Notes under the pieces: generated by a model
Told to the model about the DNA's origin: nothing
What the model saw: only the letters and a program-made list of their open reading frames with translations
The model's database searches: none
Position numbers and translations under genes: made by a program
Shown: positions 43,830 through 51,471 of the stretch, piece by piece
How the letters are laid out: each line of letters starts with the position of its first letter
How positions within the stretch are numbered: the first letter of the stretch is position 1
Assembly (NCBI GenBank): GCA_017547805.1
Contig: JAFYOR010000027.1
Coordinates: 31,238 to 95,237 of the forward strand
DNA length: 64,000 bases
Direction: 5' to 3'
Source: Clostridia bacterium
GTDB taxonomy: Bacteria > Bacillota > Clostridia > Christensenellales > Aristaeellaceae

Positions 43830-44615
43830 TTATTCTGCTTTGTCTGTCTGTTCTTCCTTCGGCTCTCTGGGTTTGGTGAAGCGGGAAACCTGCACGCCGA
43901 CCTCATAAAGGACGTACATCGGGAAGCCCAGCATGCACTGGGAAACGACGTCCGGCGGGGTCAGGATGGCGGCGAAAATGAAGATGCCGAAGAAAACGTA
44001 TTTGCGGCTGGAGGAAAGCATCGCATAATCCACCCAGCCAAGGCGCGTGAACATGAAGATGGCAACCGGCAGTTCAAAGACGATGCCAAAGGGCAGGATA
44101 AAACCGAATAGGAAGCCGATGTATTTGTCGATGGAGAGCATCGGCGTTGCCAGATTTTCACCTGCGACGAAGAAGAAATTGAGCGCCAGCGTGTAAACAT
44201 ACTGATAGCAGAAGACGATACCCGTCAGGAACAGAAGCAGCGCGATGAAGAACAGCGTTCTGAACAGGCGGATCTCGTTGTCGTAGAGCGCGGGCTTGAC
44301 ATAGGCCCAGATCGAATAGAACAGATACGGGCTGACCGCCACCACGCCGGCGACGAAGGAAACCTTCAGCTGCGTGGTCAGCGCCTCGCTGACGGCGGTA
44401 TAGATGATCTCGATCCCGCGCGCGTGAATCGGCGCGGTGATGAAGTTCATCAGCGGGTCGCAAAGGAAGTAGAACGATGCGATGAAGCCCACGAGGATGG
44501 CGATGCCGCAGTGCATCAGCAGCGTGCGCAGCTGCATCAGGTGATACAGAAGCGGCTGCTTTTCGCTGTCCACTGCCTGATCGTGCTTCTTGGCTTTTTC
44601 GGGTTTTTTCTCCAT
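43830..44615 (-). CDS. tatC: Twin-arginine translocase subunit TatC
   Basis: A 261-residue protein with six transmembrane helices. Family marks: the cytoplasmic start YHLMQLRTLLMHCG (usually HLxELRxR), a conserved Pro/Glu-rich middle with GFILPFGIVFELP (the signal-binding Glu), and LTPPDVVSQCMLGFPMYVLYE near the end. TatC recognises twin-arginine signals. GAGG lies before the ATG. Last gene of tatB-tatA-tatC. The tail is charged (PREPKEEQTDKAE). Confidence 0.93.
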   Translation of the reverse strand: MEKKPEKAKKHDQAVDSEKQPLLYHLMQLRTLLMHCGIAILVGFIASFYFLCDPLMNFITAPIHARGIEIIYTAVSEALTTQLKVSFVAGVVAVSPYLFYSIWAYVKPALYDNEIRLFRTLFFIALLLFLTGIVFCYQYVYTLALNFFFVAGENLATPMLSIDKYIGFLFGFILPFGIVFELPVAIFMFTRLGWVDYAMLSSSRKYVFFGIFIFAAILTPPDVVSQCMLGFPMYVLYEVGVQVSRFTKPREPKEEQTDKAE

Positions 44616-44755
44616 ATGAAAAGAACCTCATTCATGCTGAATTGATGATACCGGCACGGCGCCGGCTGATGTAAAGAAGGCGGACGCCGCGAATACGCGC
44701 ACGTCCGCCGCTTAAAAGCTGATGAAATGGAATGAAACTGTCTGTGAGAAAGAAC

Positions 44756-44926
44756 TTACGCGTCCTTCTTCTCGGTTTCTTCTTCCTTCTCGCTGCCCTT
44801 CACTTCATCCTTGAACTCACGGATGCTCTGGCCCAGCGCCTTGCCGACGCCGGAAAGCTTCTTGCCGCCGAAAAGCAGCACCGCGATCAGAAGAATAATG
44901 ATCAGTTCGCCCATACCAAGTCTCAT
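44756..44926 (-). CDS. tatA: Twin-arginine translocase subunit TatA (56 residues)
   Basis: A 56-codon gene beginning MRLGMGELIIILLIAVLLFG, with the short transmembrane helix, the FGGKKL hinge, the amphipathic helix (GVGKALGQSIREFKDEV) and a charged tail; it ends EKKDA. GGGGAGG precedes the ATG. It lies 3 bp after tatB and forms the translocation pore or membrane-thinning assembly with TatBC. Confidence 0.93.
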   Translation of the reverse strand: MRLGMGELIIILLIAVLLFGGKKLSGVGKALGQSIREFKDEVKGSEKEEETEKKDA

Positions 44927-44929
44927 AAT

Positions 44930-45259
44930 TTATTTTCCTCCCCTGTTTTGTTTGAAATCCTTAAAGCTCAGGCCCTGTTCAATCTGCCTGACCTGAGAAT
45001 TCACTTCCAGCTGTGCCTTTTGAAGTTCACTGCGGGGATCCACAGCCTGCGCGGTCTGTTTCACATCCCGCTCGACAGCCTTGAATTCCTCTGTCAGCTC
45101 ATCAATGCCCGTTTCGCGCTTTACCTCTTCAACCATTGCCTTGATATAGCGCACGAATTTGCCTAATGCCCGGGCAATTTTGGGCAGATCCTTCGGACCT
45201 ACGACAACAAAAGCGATCAGCAGGATGACAATCAGCTCTGCTCCGCCGATGTTGAACAT
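44930..45259 (-). CDS. tatB: TatB-like twin-arginine translocase subunit
   Basis: A 109-residue TatA/B protein: MFNIGGAELIVILLIAFVVVG with Glu at position 8 as in TatB, the VGPKDLPKIARALGKFVRYI hinge and helix, then a long coiled tail. The tail length and the E-L pattern favour TatB over TatA. Most Gram-positives have only TatAC pairs, so a three-component set is noteworthy. GCAGGAGGAG precedes the ATG. Confidence 0.88.
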   Translation of the reverse strand: MFNIGGAELIVILLIAFVVVGPKDLPKIARALGKFVRYIKAMVEEVKRETGIDELTEEFKAVERDVKQTAQAVDPRSELQKAQLEVNSQVRQIEQGLSFKDFKQNRGGK

Positions 45260-45292
45260 GCTTTCTCCTCCTGCAAGATAATTACAGCATAC

Positions 45293-45322
45293 ATTATAAA
45301 CCGAAAGCATGGATTTTGTAAA
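45293..45322 (-). promoter_or_regulatory. Promoter of the tat operon
   Basis: Minus strand TTTACA (45317-45322), 18 bp, TATAAT (45293-45298). Confidence 0.75.
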
Positions 45323-45500
45323 GCGGAAAAGTATATTGATTTATGTTAAGGAATTAACAAATACAAAGCGGTCAGTTGGAAAAACAGGAGAAAACATCTT
45401 AAAAAATTCATATATATCCGATAGGAATAACCATATAAGAATCTGAATATCCGAAATAGCGAGATAGTGTCTTTTTTGTGACAAAATCTTTGAGAAAACC

Positions 45501-45529
45501 TTGACGAATACAGGGATGCTGTGTAAAAT
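45501..45529 (+). promoter_or_regulatory. Promoter of the ydhYV-like operon
   Basis: TTGACG (45501-45506), 17 bp, TAAAAT (45524-45529). Predicted transcription start near 45536 gives a leader of about 240 nt. Confidence 0.78.
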
Positions 45530-45576
45530 ATGTATAAGGAAGACTACGCAAGCAATCAGGTCTTCGAATTGAACGA

Positions 45577-45661
45577 AACTCCAAGCCGTATAAGCCCTCC
45601 GGGCGGATGCGGCCGATGGGTAGCGGGGGCAACCGCGCTGCCTGCCTTATGCGAAGGAGTG
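45577..45661 (+). ncRNA. Structured leader of the ydhYV-like operon (candidate riboswitch)
   Basis: A closed domain: ACTCC (45578-45582) pairs with GGAGT (45656-45660), and CGTATAAG (45587-45594) with CTTATGCG (45646-45653). Inside are CCC-TCC-GGG and a stem GGTAGCGG / CCGCGCTGCC. Further on, ACGCGC/GTGCGT and CCGTTTGCGG precede TATTTTTTG (45690-45718), a possible terminator, and CCGCT/AGCGG lies close to the ribosome site. Context suggests a molybdenum/tungsten-cofactor sensor, but I could not match it to the known Moco motif. Confidence 0.55.
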
Positions 45662-45777
45662 CTGCTGATGAGAACGCGCCTTGTGTGCGTCCGTTTGCGG
45701 TACTCTTGTATTTTTTGCCTGTATTTTTTCCCGCTGTGCTTGCAAGCGGAAAACGAAAGGTAGGAGGAGAGAAAACC

Positions 45778-46407
45778 ATGTCTGACAAGAAGCGTTTCCT
45801 TGACAAGGACTTTACCCGCCGTCAGTTCCTCAAGCTCTCGGGCAAGAGCCTGGCTGGTGTGGCGATGTCCGGCACCATGATGTCCACTCTGGGCGTCACC
45901 GCTGCTGCTCTGGCTGAGGATAAGGTCCGCGTCTGGGCTTTCCCGCAGGGTCTGCTCGTCGTCAATCCGGATCGCTGCGTTGGCTGCCAGCGCTGCGAAA
46001 TCAACTGCACCCTGACCAATGATGGCTGCTGCTCCAGCTACATCTCCCGCGTCAAGGTCACCCGTAACCTGTTCTCCAGCCGCAACGGCACCGGCCTGTA
46101 CACCGAAAACAACTGGGTGTACTTCCCGGATACCTGCCGTCAGTGTGCTGACCCGGCTTGCGGCAACGCCTGCCCGGTGAAGGCGATCTACGCCGACGAG
46201 AGCGGCATCCGCAAGGTTGATCAGGATAAGTGCGTGGGCTGCGGCGCCTGTACCGCTGCCTGCCCGTGGCATATGCCGACGGTCAACCCGCTGACCAAGA
46301 AGTCCTCCAAGTGCGTGATGTGCGGCGCCTGCGTTGAAGGCTGCCCGTCCGGCGCGCTGGCCATCATCCCGTGGGATGAAGTTTCCGCCGCTGCTCAGGC
46401 CATCTGA
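45778..46407 (+). CDS. Tat-exported four-cluster ferredoxin subunit (YdhY-like)
   Basis: A 209-residue DmsB/NrfC-type electron-transfer protein, the same length as E. coli YdhY. A Tat signal occupies residues 1-46: DFTRRQFLKLSGKSLAG, then a hydrophobic stretch ending AAALAED. Sixteen cysteines make four [4Fe-4S] sites: CVGCQRCEINC, CRQCADPACGNAC, CVGCGACTAAC and CVMCGACVEGC. It takes electrons from the oxidoreductase encoded next. I chose the ATG at 45778 after AGGAGGAGAG; open frame upstream is leader. Codon use is strongly biased, as in highly expressed genes. Confidence 0.93.
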   Translation: MSDKKRFLDKDFTRRQFLKLSGKSLAGVAMSGTMMSTLGVTAAALAEDKVRVWAFPQGLLVVNPDRCVGCQRCEINCTLTNDGCCSSYISRVKVTRNLFSSRNGTGLYTENNWVYFPDTCRQCADPACGNACPVKAIYADESGIRKVDQDKCVGCGACTAACPWHMPTVNPLTKKSSKCVMCGACVEGCPSGALAIIPWDEVSAAAQAI

Positions 46408-46446
46408 TGCAGAGCTGATATTGAATGATCTAAGGAGGAATTGACA

Positions 46447-48618
46447 ATGTCTGTTAAGAATGGCATCAACGGCTGGGCCGGTAGTATTCTGCGCATCAAC
46501 CTGACCACTGGCGCGATCACCACCGAAGATACTCTGCCGAAGTATAAGCCGTATATCGGCGGCATGGGCCTTGGCTACAAGGTCATCTGGGACGAAGTTC
46601 CGCTCAACACCGATCCGCTCGCTCCGGAATCCAAGGCTGTTTTCGCCATTGGACCGCTGACCGCCTCCGGCGTTCCGTGCTCCGGCCGTATGAACATGTC
46701 CTTCCTGTCCAGCTGGTCCAAGGGCTACTCCATCATCGACGCGCACATGGGCGGCCACATCGCTCACGCGATGAAGTATGCCGGCTATGACGCCGTCATC
46801 CTGGAAGGCGCTTCCGACAAGCCGGTCTACATCAAGATCGAAGACGAGAAGGTCACCATCGAGGACGCTTCCCACGTTTGGGGCAAGGGCACCTTCGAGA
46901 CCAACGCCACCCTGACCAAGGAAGCCGGCGAAGAGTTCGACGTCGCGTCCATCGGTCTGGCGGGCGAGAACCTGCTCCCGTACTCCACCCTCATCACCTC
47001 CTTCGGTAACTCCGGCGGCGCCGGCATCGGCGCTCTGATGGGCTCCAAGAAGGTGAAGGCTCTTGTCGTCCGCGGCACCGGCGCTGTGAAGATCGCCCGT
47101 CCGCTGGAGGTCAAGCTCCTGTCCAACTACATGATCAAGGAACTCGTCGGCGGCAACAACAACCACAACGTTCCGACCCAGCCGCAGTCCTGGTCCGAGT
47201 ACACCGCTCTCCCGGCGAACCGCTGGCAGGGTGGCCCGGGAGTCACCTGGGATAAGGCTCCGGGCGGCGTCATCGACACCGAAGAGCAGAAGCCGGGCTT
47301 CATCAATGTTGCCGCGATGCGCTGCCAGAAGGGCGTCTTTGACTTCGGCGCCGTGGCCGAGAAGTACACCGTCAAGGTTGGCGGCTGCTCTTCCTGCCCG
47401 GTCCGCTGCTATCAGGAATACGACATGGATCCGCTGGCCGATTACGACCTGCCGACCCACGTTTCCAACACCTGCATGCCGATCATCTCCGGCAAGTCCA
47501 TCTATGCTGACGCTTCCGCCGTTCATGACTTCGTGGACGAGAAGGACGCCGGCATGATCCTGGGCGGCGCTCTGTGCCGCGCGCAGGACGAATATGGCGT
47601 CTGGTGTAACTACGGCAACCTGTACTCCGACTTCTACCGTGCCTACAACGACGGCATCCTCAAGGAGCACATGACCGAGGAAGAGTGGAACTCCGTCAAC
47701 TGGCAGCTGATGCTCGACGGCGATCCGCGCTGGTGCTTCGAGTTCGTGCGTCTGTGCGCTGAGGGCTTCTCCGCGTTCGGCGTCATCATGAAGGGCTCCT
47801 ACTACATGTACAAGGAGTGGGGTCTGGACGACGCGACCAAGAACTCCGCCGGCAAGAACTACTACGACGAAGTCTCCGGCAAGAACACCAACGTCACCTA
47901 CAACGGCTATCCGAAGCATCACTCCTCCGAGGATGCCTGGCAGTCCGGCCTGCTCTTCAACGCGATGTACAACCGTGACTGTATGATCCACCACCTGACC
48001 AACTTCTGCCGCTCCGGTTCTCCGTACGAAGAGGTCATCAAGCCGGTTCTGGAGAGCTTCTTCGGCCCGGGCTGCGTCGACGCTCCGAAGGCGTACACCC
48101 CGATCAACGAGAACAAGGTCAAGCTGGCGAAGTGGGCGTTCAACGGCAAGCAGTGGCATGACTCCGCCACCCTGTGCAACTGGATGTACCCGATGACCCT
48201 GGCCATCGATCCCAAGCGCGGCTACAAGGGCGACCTCGACCTCGACGCGAAGTACATGAGCGCCGTCGTCGGTGAAGAGTACACCCGCGAGAGCCTCGAG
48301 TTCGAGTGCGAGCGCATCTCCAACCTCCTGCGCGTCATGACCGCGGTTTCCTTCAAGCTCAACTGCGGCAGCGACAACCTGCGCGTTGACCACGACGCCA
48401 TCCCGGCGTGGGTCTTCGACAAGGAGCCGGATTTCCAGGCCTTCGAGCAGGGCACTGTCAAGATGGATCGTGAGGACACCAAGAAGGCGTTCGACATGTT
48501 CTATGAGATGATGGGCTGGGATGTTGAGACCGGTCTACCGACCAAGGCTACCCTCATCAAGTTCGGTCTGGAAGACTGCATCGCCAAGATGGAAGAAGTC
48601 GGCCTGACCCTCAAGTAA
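46447..48618 (+). CDS. Aldehyde ferredoxin oxidoreductase family protein (YdhV-like)
   Basis: A 723-residue tungsten/molybdenum bis-pterin enzyme. NGWAGSILRINLTTGAI opens domain 1; the cluster ligands are Cys314, Cys317 and Cys321 in CSSCPVRC with Cys577 in TLCNWM as the fourth; AGENLLPYSTL and YTPINENKVKLAKW match the YdhV branch. It has no signal peptide, so it would be exported bound to the Tat-signal ferredoxin. It lies 39 bp downstream with AAGGAGG and an ATG at 46447. Substrate of this branch is unknown. Very strong codon bias. Confidence 0.93.
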   Translation: MSVKNGINGWAGSILRINLTTGAITTEDTLPKYKPYIGGMGLGYKVIWDEVPLNTDPLAPESKAVFAIGPLTASGVPCSGRMNMSFLSSWSKGYSIIDAHMGGHIAHAMKYAGYDAVILEGASDKPVYIKIEDEKVTIEDASHVWGKGTFETNATLTKEAGEEFDVASIGLAGENLLPYSTLITSFGNSGGAGIGALMGSKKVKALVVRGTGAVKIARPLEVKLLSNYMIKELVGGNNNHNVPTQPQSWSEYTALPANRWQGGPGVTWDKAPGGVIDTEEQKPGFINVAAMRCQKGVFDFGAVAEKYTVKVGGCSSCPVRCYQEYDMDPLADYDLPTHVSNTCMPIISGKSIYADASAVHDFVDEKDAGMILGGALCRAQDEYGVWCNYGNLYSDFYRAYNDGILKEHMTEEEWNSVNWQLMLDGDPRWCFEFVRLCAEGFSAFGVIMKGSYYMYKEWGLDDATKNSAGKNYYDEVSGKNTNVTYNGYPKHHSSEDAWQSGLLFNAMYNRDCMIHHLTNFCRSGSPYEEVIKPVLESFFGPGCVDAPKAYTPINENKVKLAKWAFNGKQWHDSATLCNWMYPMTLAIDPKRGYKGDLDLDAKYMSAVVGEEYTRESLEFECERISNLLRVMTAVSFKLNCGSDNLRVDHDAIPAWVFDKEPDFQAFEQGTVKMDREDTKKAFDMFYEMMGWDVETGLPTKATLIKFGLEDCIAKMEEVGLTLK

Positions 48619-48646
48619 TCAAAAGAACGCCCGATAAGGGAATTGG

Positions 48647-48678
48647 TGGGAGGAATCGTCAGATTCCTCCCATTTTTT
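48647..48678 (+). terminator. Terminator of the ydhYV-like operon
   Basis: TGGGAGGAATC / GATTCCTCCCA stem with GTCA loop and TTTTTT. Confidence 0.95.
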
Positions 48679-48720
48679 CTGAGGGAGTGAGCTCAGCTCA
48701 CATGGGTCAACATGAATTCA

Positions 48721-48749
48721 TTGACTGTTGCGCCGTTTTTTACTATACT
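48721..48749 (+). promoter_or_regulatory. Promoter of the 271-residue gene
   Basis: TTGACT (48721-48726), 17 bp, TATACT (48744-48749). Confidence 0.8.
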
Positions 48750-48798
48750 TTAAGTGGATAGAAGAAATGGCAAGAATATTTGAGAAAGAGGTGTTGTT

Positions 48799-49614
48799 AT
48801 GCTCTTTGGACGCCGTAAGCCGGGCTTTGCCAAGGAAGTTGAACTCAAGCCCGAGGATATCTCCGGCGAGTTCTCTGACCGCAACGACCCTGCCCGTCAG
48901 GATCTGAATCCCAAGATTGAAAAGGGCGATATGGCTGCGCAGGCGCAGGCCGTCATGGACGGCACCGCCAAACCCGCCGCAGAAAAGGTCGATCTGTTTG
49001 AGTACATGGACAGCCTTCCGGAAGAGCCCGATCCCTTCACCCCGAGCGAGAATCCGATGATCGCCGATCCCAATGCGGAGCCGGAGGTGGTCGAACTCAA
49101 GCCCGGCGAAATGCTCGCTGAGTTTATCCGTGAGCGTACCCGCAGCGTGAACCTCACGCCCCGCAAGGAGCTTGCCAAGGAAGAACCGCTGCTTGATGAG
49201 ATGATCGCGGAAATGCAGTCGCTGGAAAACTGCCAGGACATCCGCAGCGTTGTCGGCGAAAAGGACGAGTACTTCTATTCCATCGACATCATGGCGAAAA
49301 ACTATGCCATGATCGCCATGCTCGTTTATGAAAAGGATATTCCGCGTACGCTGGCGACGCTGACCCGCCACAACTGCAAGATTTATCCCTCCCCGACCCC
49401 GCTGTATTACTTCACCCGTCATCCGTTCTCCTACACCAAGCCGCAGCTGGATCTCGCGCTCAATCAGCTCAAGAAGCGCGAGGAGTTTGCCGATATCAAG
49501 ACACTGACCACATGGAACGGCATTCTCTATCTCTATGCCGAAGGCATCATGACGAAGAAGTATGCGCAGGTGCTTGCCGACGACGCGGAAACCTCCGAGG
49601 CTGACCGCCGCTAA
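48799..49614 (+). CDS. Uncharacterised 271-residue protein
   Basis: A soluble acidic protein. The N-terminus (about 1-120) is disordered and rich in Pro, Glu and Asp, with ELKPEDISGEF echoed by ELKPGEMLAEF; the C-terminus (about 130-265) is folded, with IDIMAKNYAMIAMLVYEKD, YYFTRHPFSYTKPQLD and TWNGILYLYAEG. I recognise no family. It has its own promoter, so a link with the oxidoreductase is positional only. GAGGTGTTGTT is a weak ribosome site. Confidence 0.75.
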   Translation: MLFGRRKPGFAKEVELKPEDISGEFSDRNDPARQDLNPKIEKGDMAAQAQAVMDGTAKPAAEKVDLFEYMDSLPEEPDPFTPSENPMIADPNAEPEVVELKPGEMLAEFIRERTRSVNLTPRKELAKEEPLLDEMIAEMQSLENCQDIRSVVGEKDEYFYSIDIMAKNYAMIAMLVYEKDIPRTLATLTRHNCKIYPSPTPLYYFTRHPFSYTKPQLDLALNQLKKREEFADIKTLTTWNGILYLYAEGIMTKKYAQVLADDAETSEADRR

Positions 49615-49757
49615 GGTGGGCTGTGCCCACGCCCGCATCGCTTCGCGGGTGGGCTGTGCCCACACCCGCATCGCTTCGCGGGTAGGCTGTGCCCACACCC
49701 ACACCGCTTCGCGGCGGCTTGACCCGCTGCGTTCGGGCGGAGGGCCCTCCGCAGCTG
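49615..49757 (+). repeat. Post-stop tandem hairpin array, three 33 bp units
   Basis: Begins at the first base after the stop codon. Units at 49615-49647, 49648-49680 and 49681-49714, each GGTGGGCTGTGCCCAC followed by a CCGC...GCG hairpin with TCGCTTC loop. Then GTTCGGGCGGAGGGCCCTCC closes the array, ahead of the gene's terminator. Confidence 0.9.
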
Positions 49758-49794
49758 ATCGTTGACAAGTGAATGCTGCTTTGCCAAAATGCAC

Positions 49795-49830
49795 GAAACC
49801 GGAGACGACAGGTCTCCGGTTTCTTCTTTA
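49795..49830 (+). terminator. Terminator after the tandem hairpin array
   Basis: GAAACCGGAGAC / GTCTCCGGTTTC stem then TTCTTTATTTCTT. Same hairpin at 55566, and CGGAGAC core also at 30004. Confidence 0.9.
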
Positions 49831-49918
49831 TTTCTTAGCTTCTTTAAGCTGCGCGAAGCGAAGAAGGGGTTTGGGGATGAAATCCCCAAGCGGGTTTGGG
49901 CGGCAGCCCAACGTACCC

Positions 49919-50440
49919 TTAGTACGCTTCGCAGAGCGTTTGAAGCAGCTCCTCGCGGTTGTCGGGCGTGACGGTGATGACCGTGACGTCGTTTCTTGCG
50001 CTGATTTGCTCAACCAGCGTGGAGCTGCACTTCTGCAGCACGCCAAGCACGCGCTTTTCACCATCGAGCGTTTGCAGCACCTGCGCGCAGAAGGCCTCGC
50101 TTCTGCTTTCCAGCCGCCCGATTTCATCCATCAGGATGTATGCGTTGGCGGATTCAAGGCTTTTTTGAAGAATGTCCACGCCGTTCTGGCTGAATGCTTC
50201 CGGCACGGGCGCAGCCTTTTTCTCTCCGATGCGCACGCAGCAGATGCAGTCATTTTCATACGGCGGCATCTCCACCCGACCGTGGAGCGTGAAGCCGCGG
50301 CGTTCGCCATTCATATAGAAAGCCTGCGTTTCAAACCCGGCGCAGTCAAGCTGCCGCGCGTCGATCAGCCGGCGCAGGAGAGTGGACTTGCCGACCTGCT
50401 TGTCGCCTGTCAAAAACAGATGCTTCCCGATCTCAGGCAT
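49919..50440 (-). CDS. THEP1-like nucleoside-triphosphatase
   Basis: A 173-residue P-loop NTPase of the NTPase_1 (THEP1) family: Walker A LTGDKQVGKSTLL near residue 10, Walker B YILMDEIGRLES, and an end strand DVTVITVTPDNR. A CICC pair at about residues 65-68 is unusual. It overlaps the mobB-like gene by 8 bp, so both are one transcript; a role in nucleotide supply or cofactor maturation is inferred. Confidence 0.82.
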   Translation of the reverse strand: MPEIGKHLFLTGDKQVGKSTLLRRLIDARQLDCAGFETQAFYMNGERRGFTLHGRVEMPPYENDCICCVRIGEKKAAPVPEAFSQNGVDILQKSLESANAYILMDEIGRLESRSEAFCAQVLQTLDGEKRVLGVLQKCSSTLVEQISARNDVTVITVTPDNREELLQTLCEAY

Positions 50441-51134
50441 TGTGCTGCTCCTTTGCCCAGGAAAGCAGCAGCTCGCGCTGCTCGGTTGTGAGCGTCAGCG
50501 CCTTGCCATCGACCATCACCTGTACGCGTTCGCCTTCCTGCTTCTTCTGGTGATGATGGCAGCCGCACTGGCAGAAATCATCGCCCGTCACGCCGGAAAC
50601 CGGCGGCAGCTCGTCGTCCAGCATGCTGCAGGGCATGATGTCCGGGATCTTTGCATCGATGAGGTCGAGCAGCGCATCCGCTCCTTCGACGGTAAGCGGA
50701 TTGAAACGCGGGAGAGAAAGCTCGATCTCCGGCTTTTCGCTGATTCGGCCTGAGTAGGCGAAAGTGCGGCTGTTCGTGCGCGGGAGCGCGTCCACCTCGT
50801 TGTGCGCGCAGACCACGCGCGGCACCGGCGCGAAATAGTCGCCCTCGAGCAGCACGTAGTCGCAGCCCTTATAGGATTCAAGAATCCGGGACAGCGGGAG
50901 CGCTTCGGGATAAAGGAAGGCCGTTTCGCCCTTTGCACGGGAGCAGACGAGCTCGCTGCCGGCGCGGCGATGGCGCATCGTGTTGCTGCTTGGCTTATCG
51001 ATGGAGAACGTCGGACAAAAGACCGTCTTGCAGGCGCCGACCGTCTTGCCGCGGCGACGGATTGCCTCAATCAGCGCTGTGACGGTGCTGGTCTTGCCGG
51101 ATTTGCGGATGCCCACGATGGTGACGATTTTCAT
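50433..51134 (-). CDS. MobB-like molybdopterin-cofactor GTPase
   Basis: A 233-residue P-loop protein. KIVTIVGIRKSGKTSTVTALIEAI is the MobB-type Walker A region and DYVLLEGDYFAPVPRVV its second block. A C-terminal extension has CQCGCHHH, a probable metal site not found in E. coli MobB. Start at 51134 follows AAAGGAG. MobB assists nucleotide addition to the Mo/W pterin cofactor, so the gene plausibly serves the nearby oxidoreductase. Confidence 0.75.
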   Translation of the reverse strand: MKIVTIVGIRKSGKTSTVTALIEAIRRRGKTVGACKTVFCPTFSIDKPSSNTMRHRRAGSELVCSRAKGETAFLYPEALPLSRILESYKGCDYVLLEGDYFAPVPRVVCAHNEVDALPRTNSRTFAYSGRISEKPEIELSLPRFNPLTVEGADALLDLIDAKIPDIMPCSMLDDELPPVSGVTGDDFCQCGCHHHQKKQEGERVQVMVDGKALTLTTEQRELLLSWAKEQHNA

Positions 51135-51354
51135 AGCAAACTCCTTTATGAAGGAAATGGATTCATGAATAAAGGGAGGGTCATGTCTTTTTTGTGACAT
51201 TGGGAAAGAAATCACAATCAAACATTATTATATCTTGTTTGCACGGGGTTGTAAAGCAATTCGATCGGATTTCTCCGGCGCAATCACGTGGAACAAAGGC
51301 AAGTTATTATCATATGTATAAGCAAAATTATATAGGATTTGGTAAATCAATCCA

Positions 51355-51383
51355 TTTTCATTATTATGTATTTCGGGTATAAT
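51355..51383 (+). promoter_or_regulatory. Promoter of the 493-residue HTH gene
   Basis: TTTTCA (51355-51360), 17 bp, TATAAT (51378-51383). The rest of the 337 bp gap (51135-51354) is AT-rich with no other feature seen. Confidence 0.72.
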
Positions 51384-51471
51384 AGTTTGGTATGTGTGTA
51401 TACAATGGGATCAACCCATGTTTGGGGATTCCGTGTTGTTTTTTTGCAATTGCCAGAGGAGGAAATGAACA

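Noticed and set aside
45556-48393. A 945-codon minus-strand open frame
   Set aside because: It overlaps the ydhYV-like genes on the opposite strand; no motifs. The plus-strand proteins have complete cluster motifs and a Tat signal.
49615-49714. CRISPR array
   Set aside because: Units are contiguous with no unique spacers, self-complementary throughout, and no cas genes are present.
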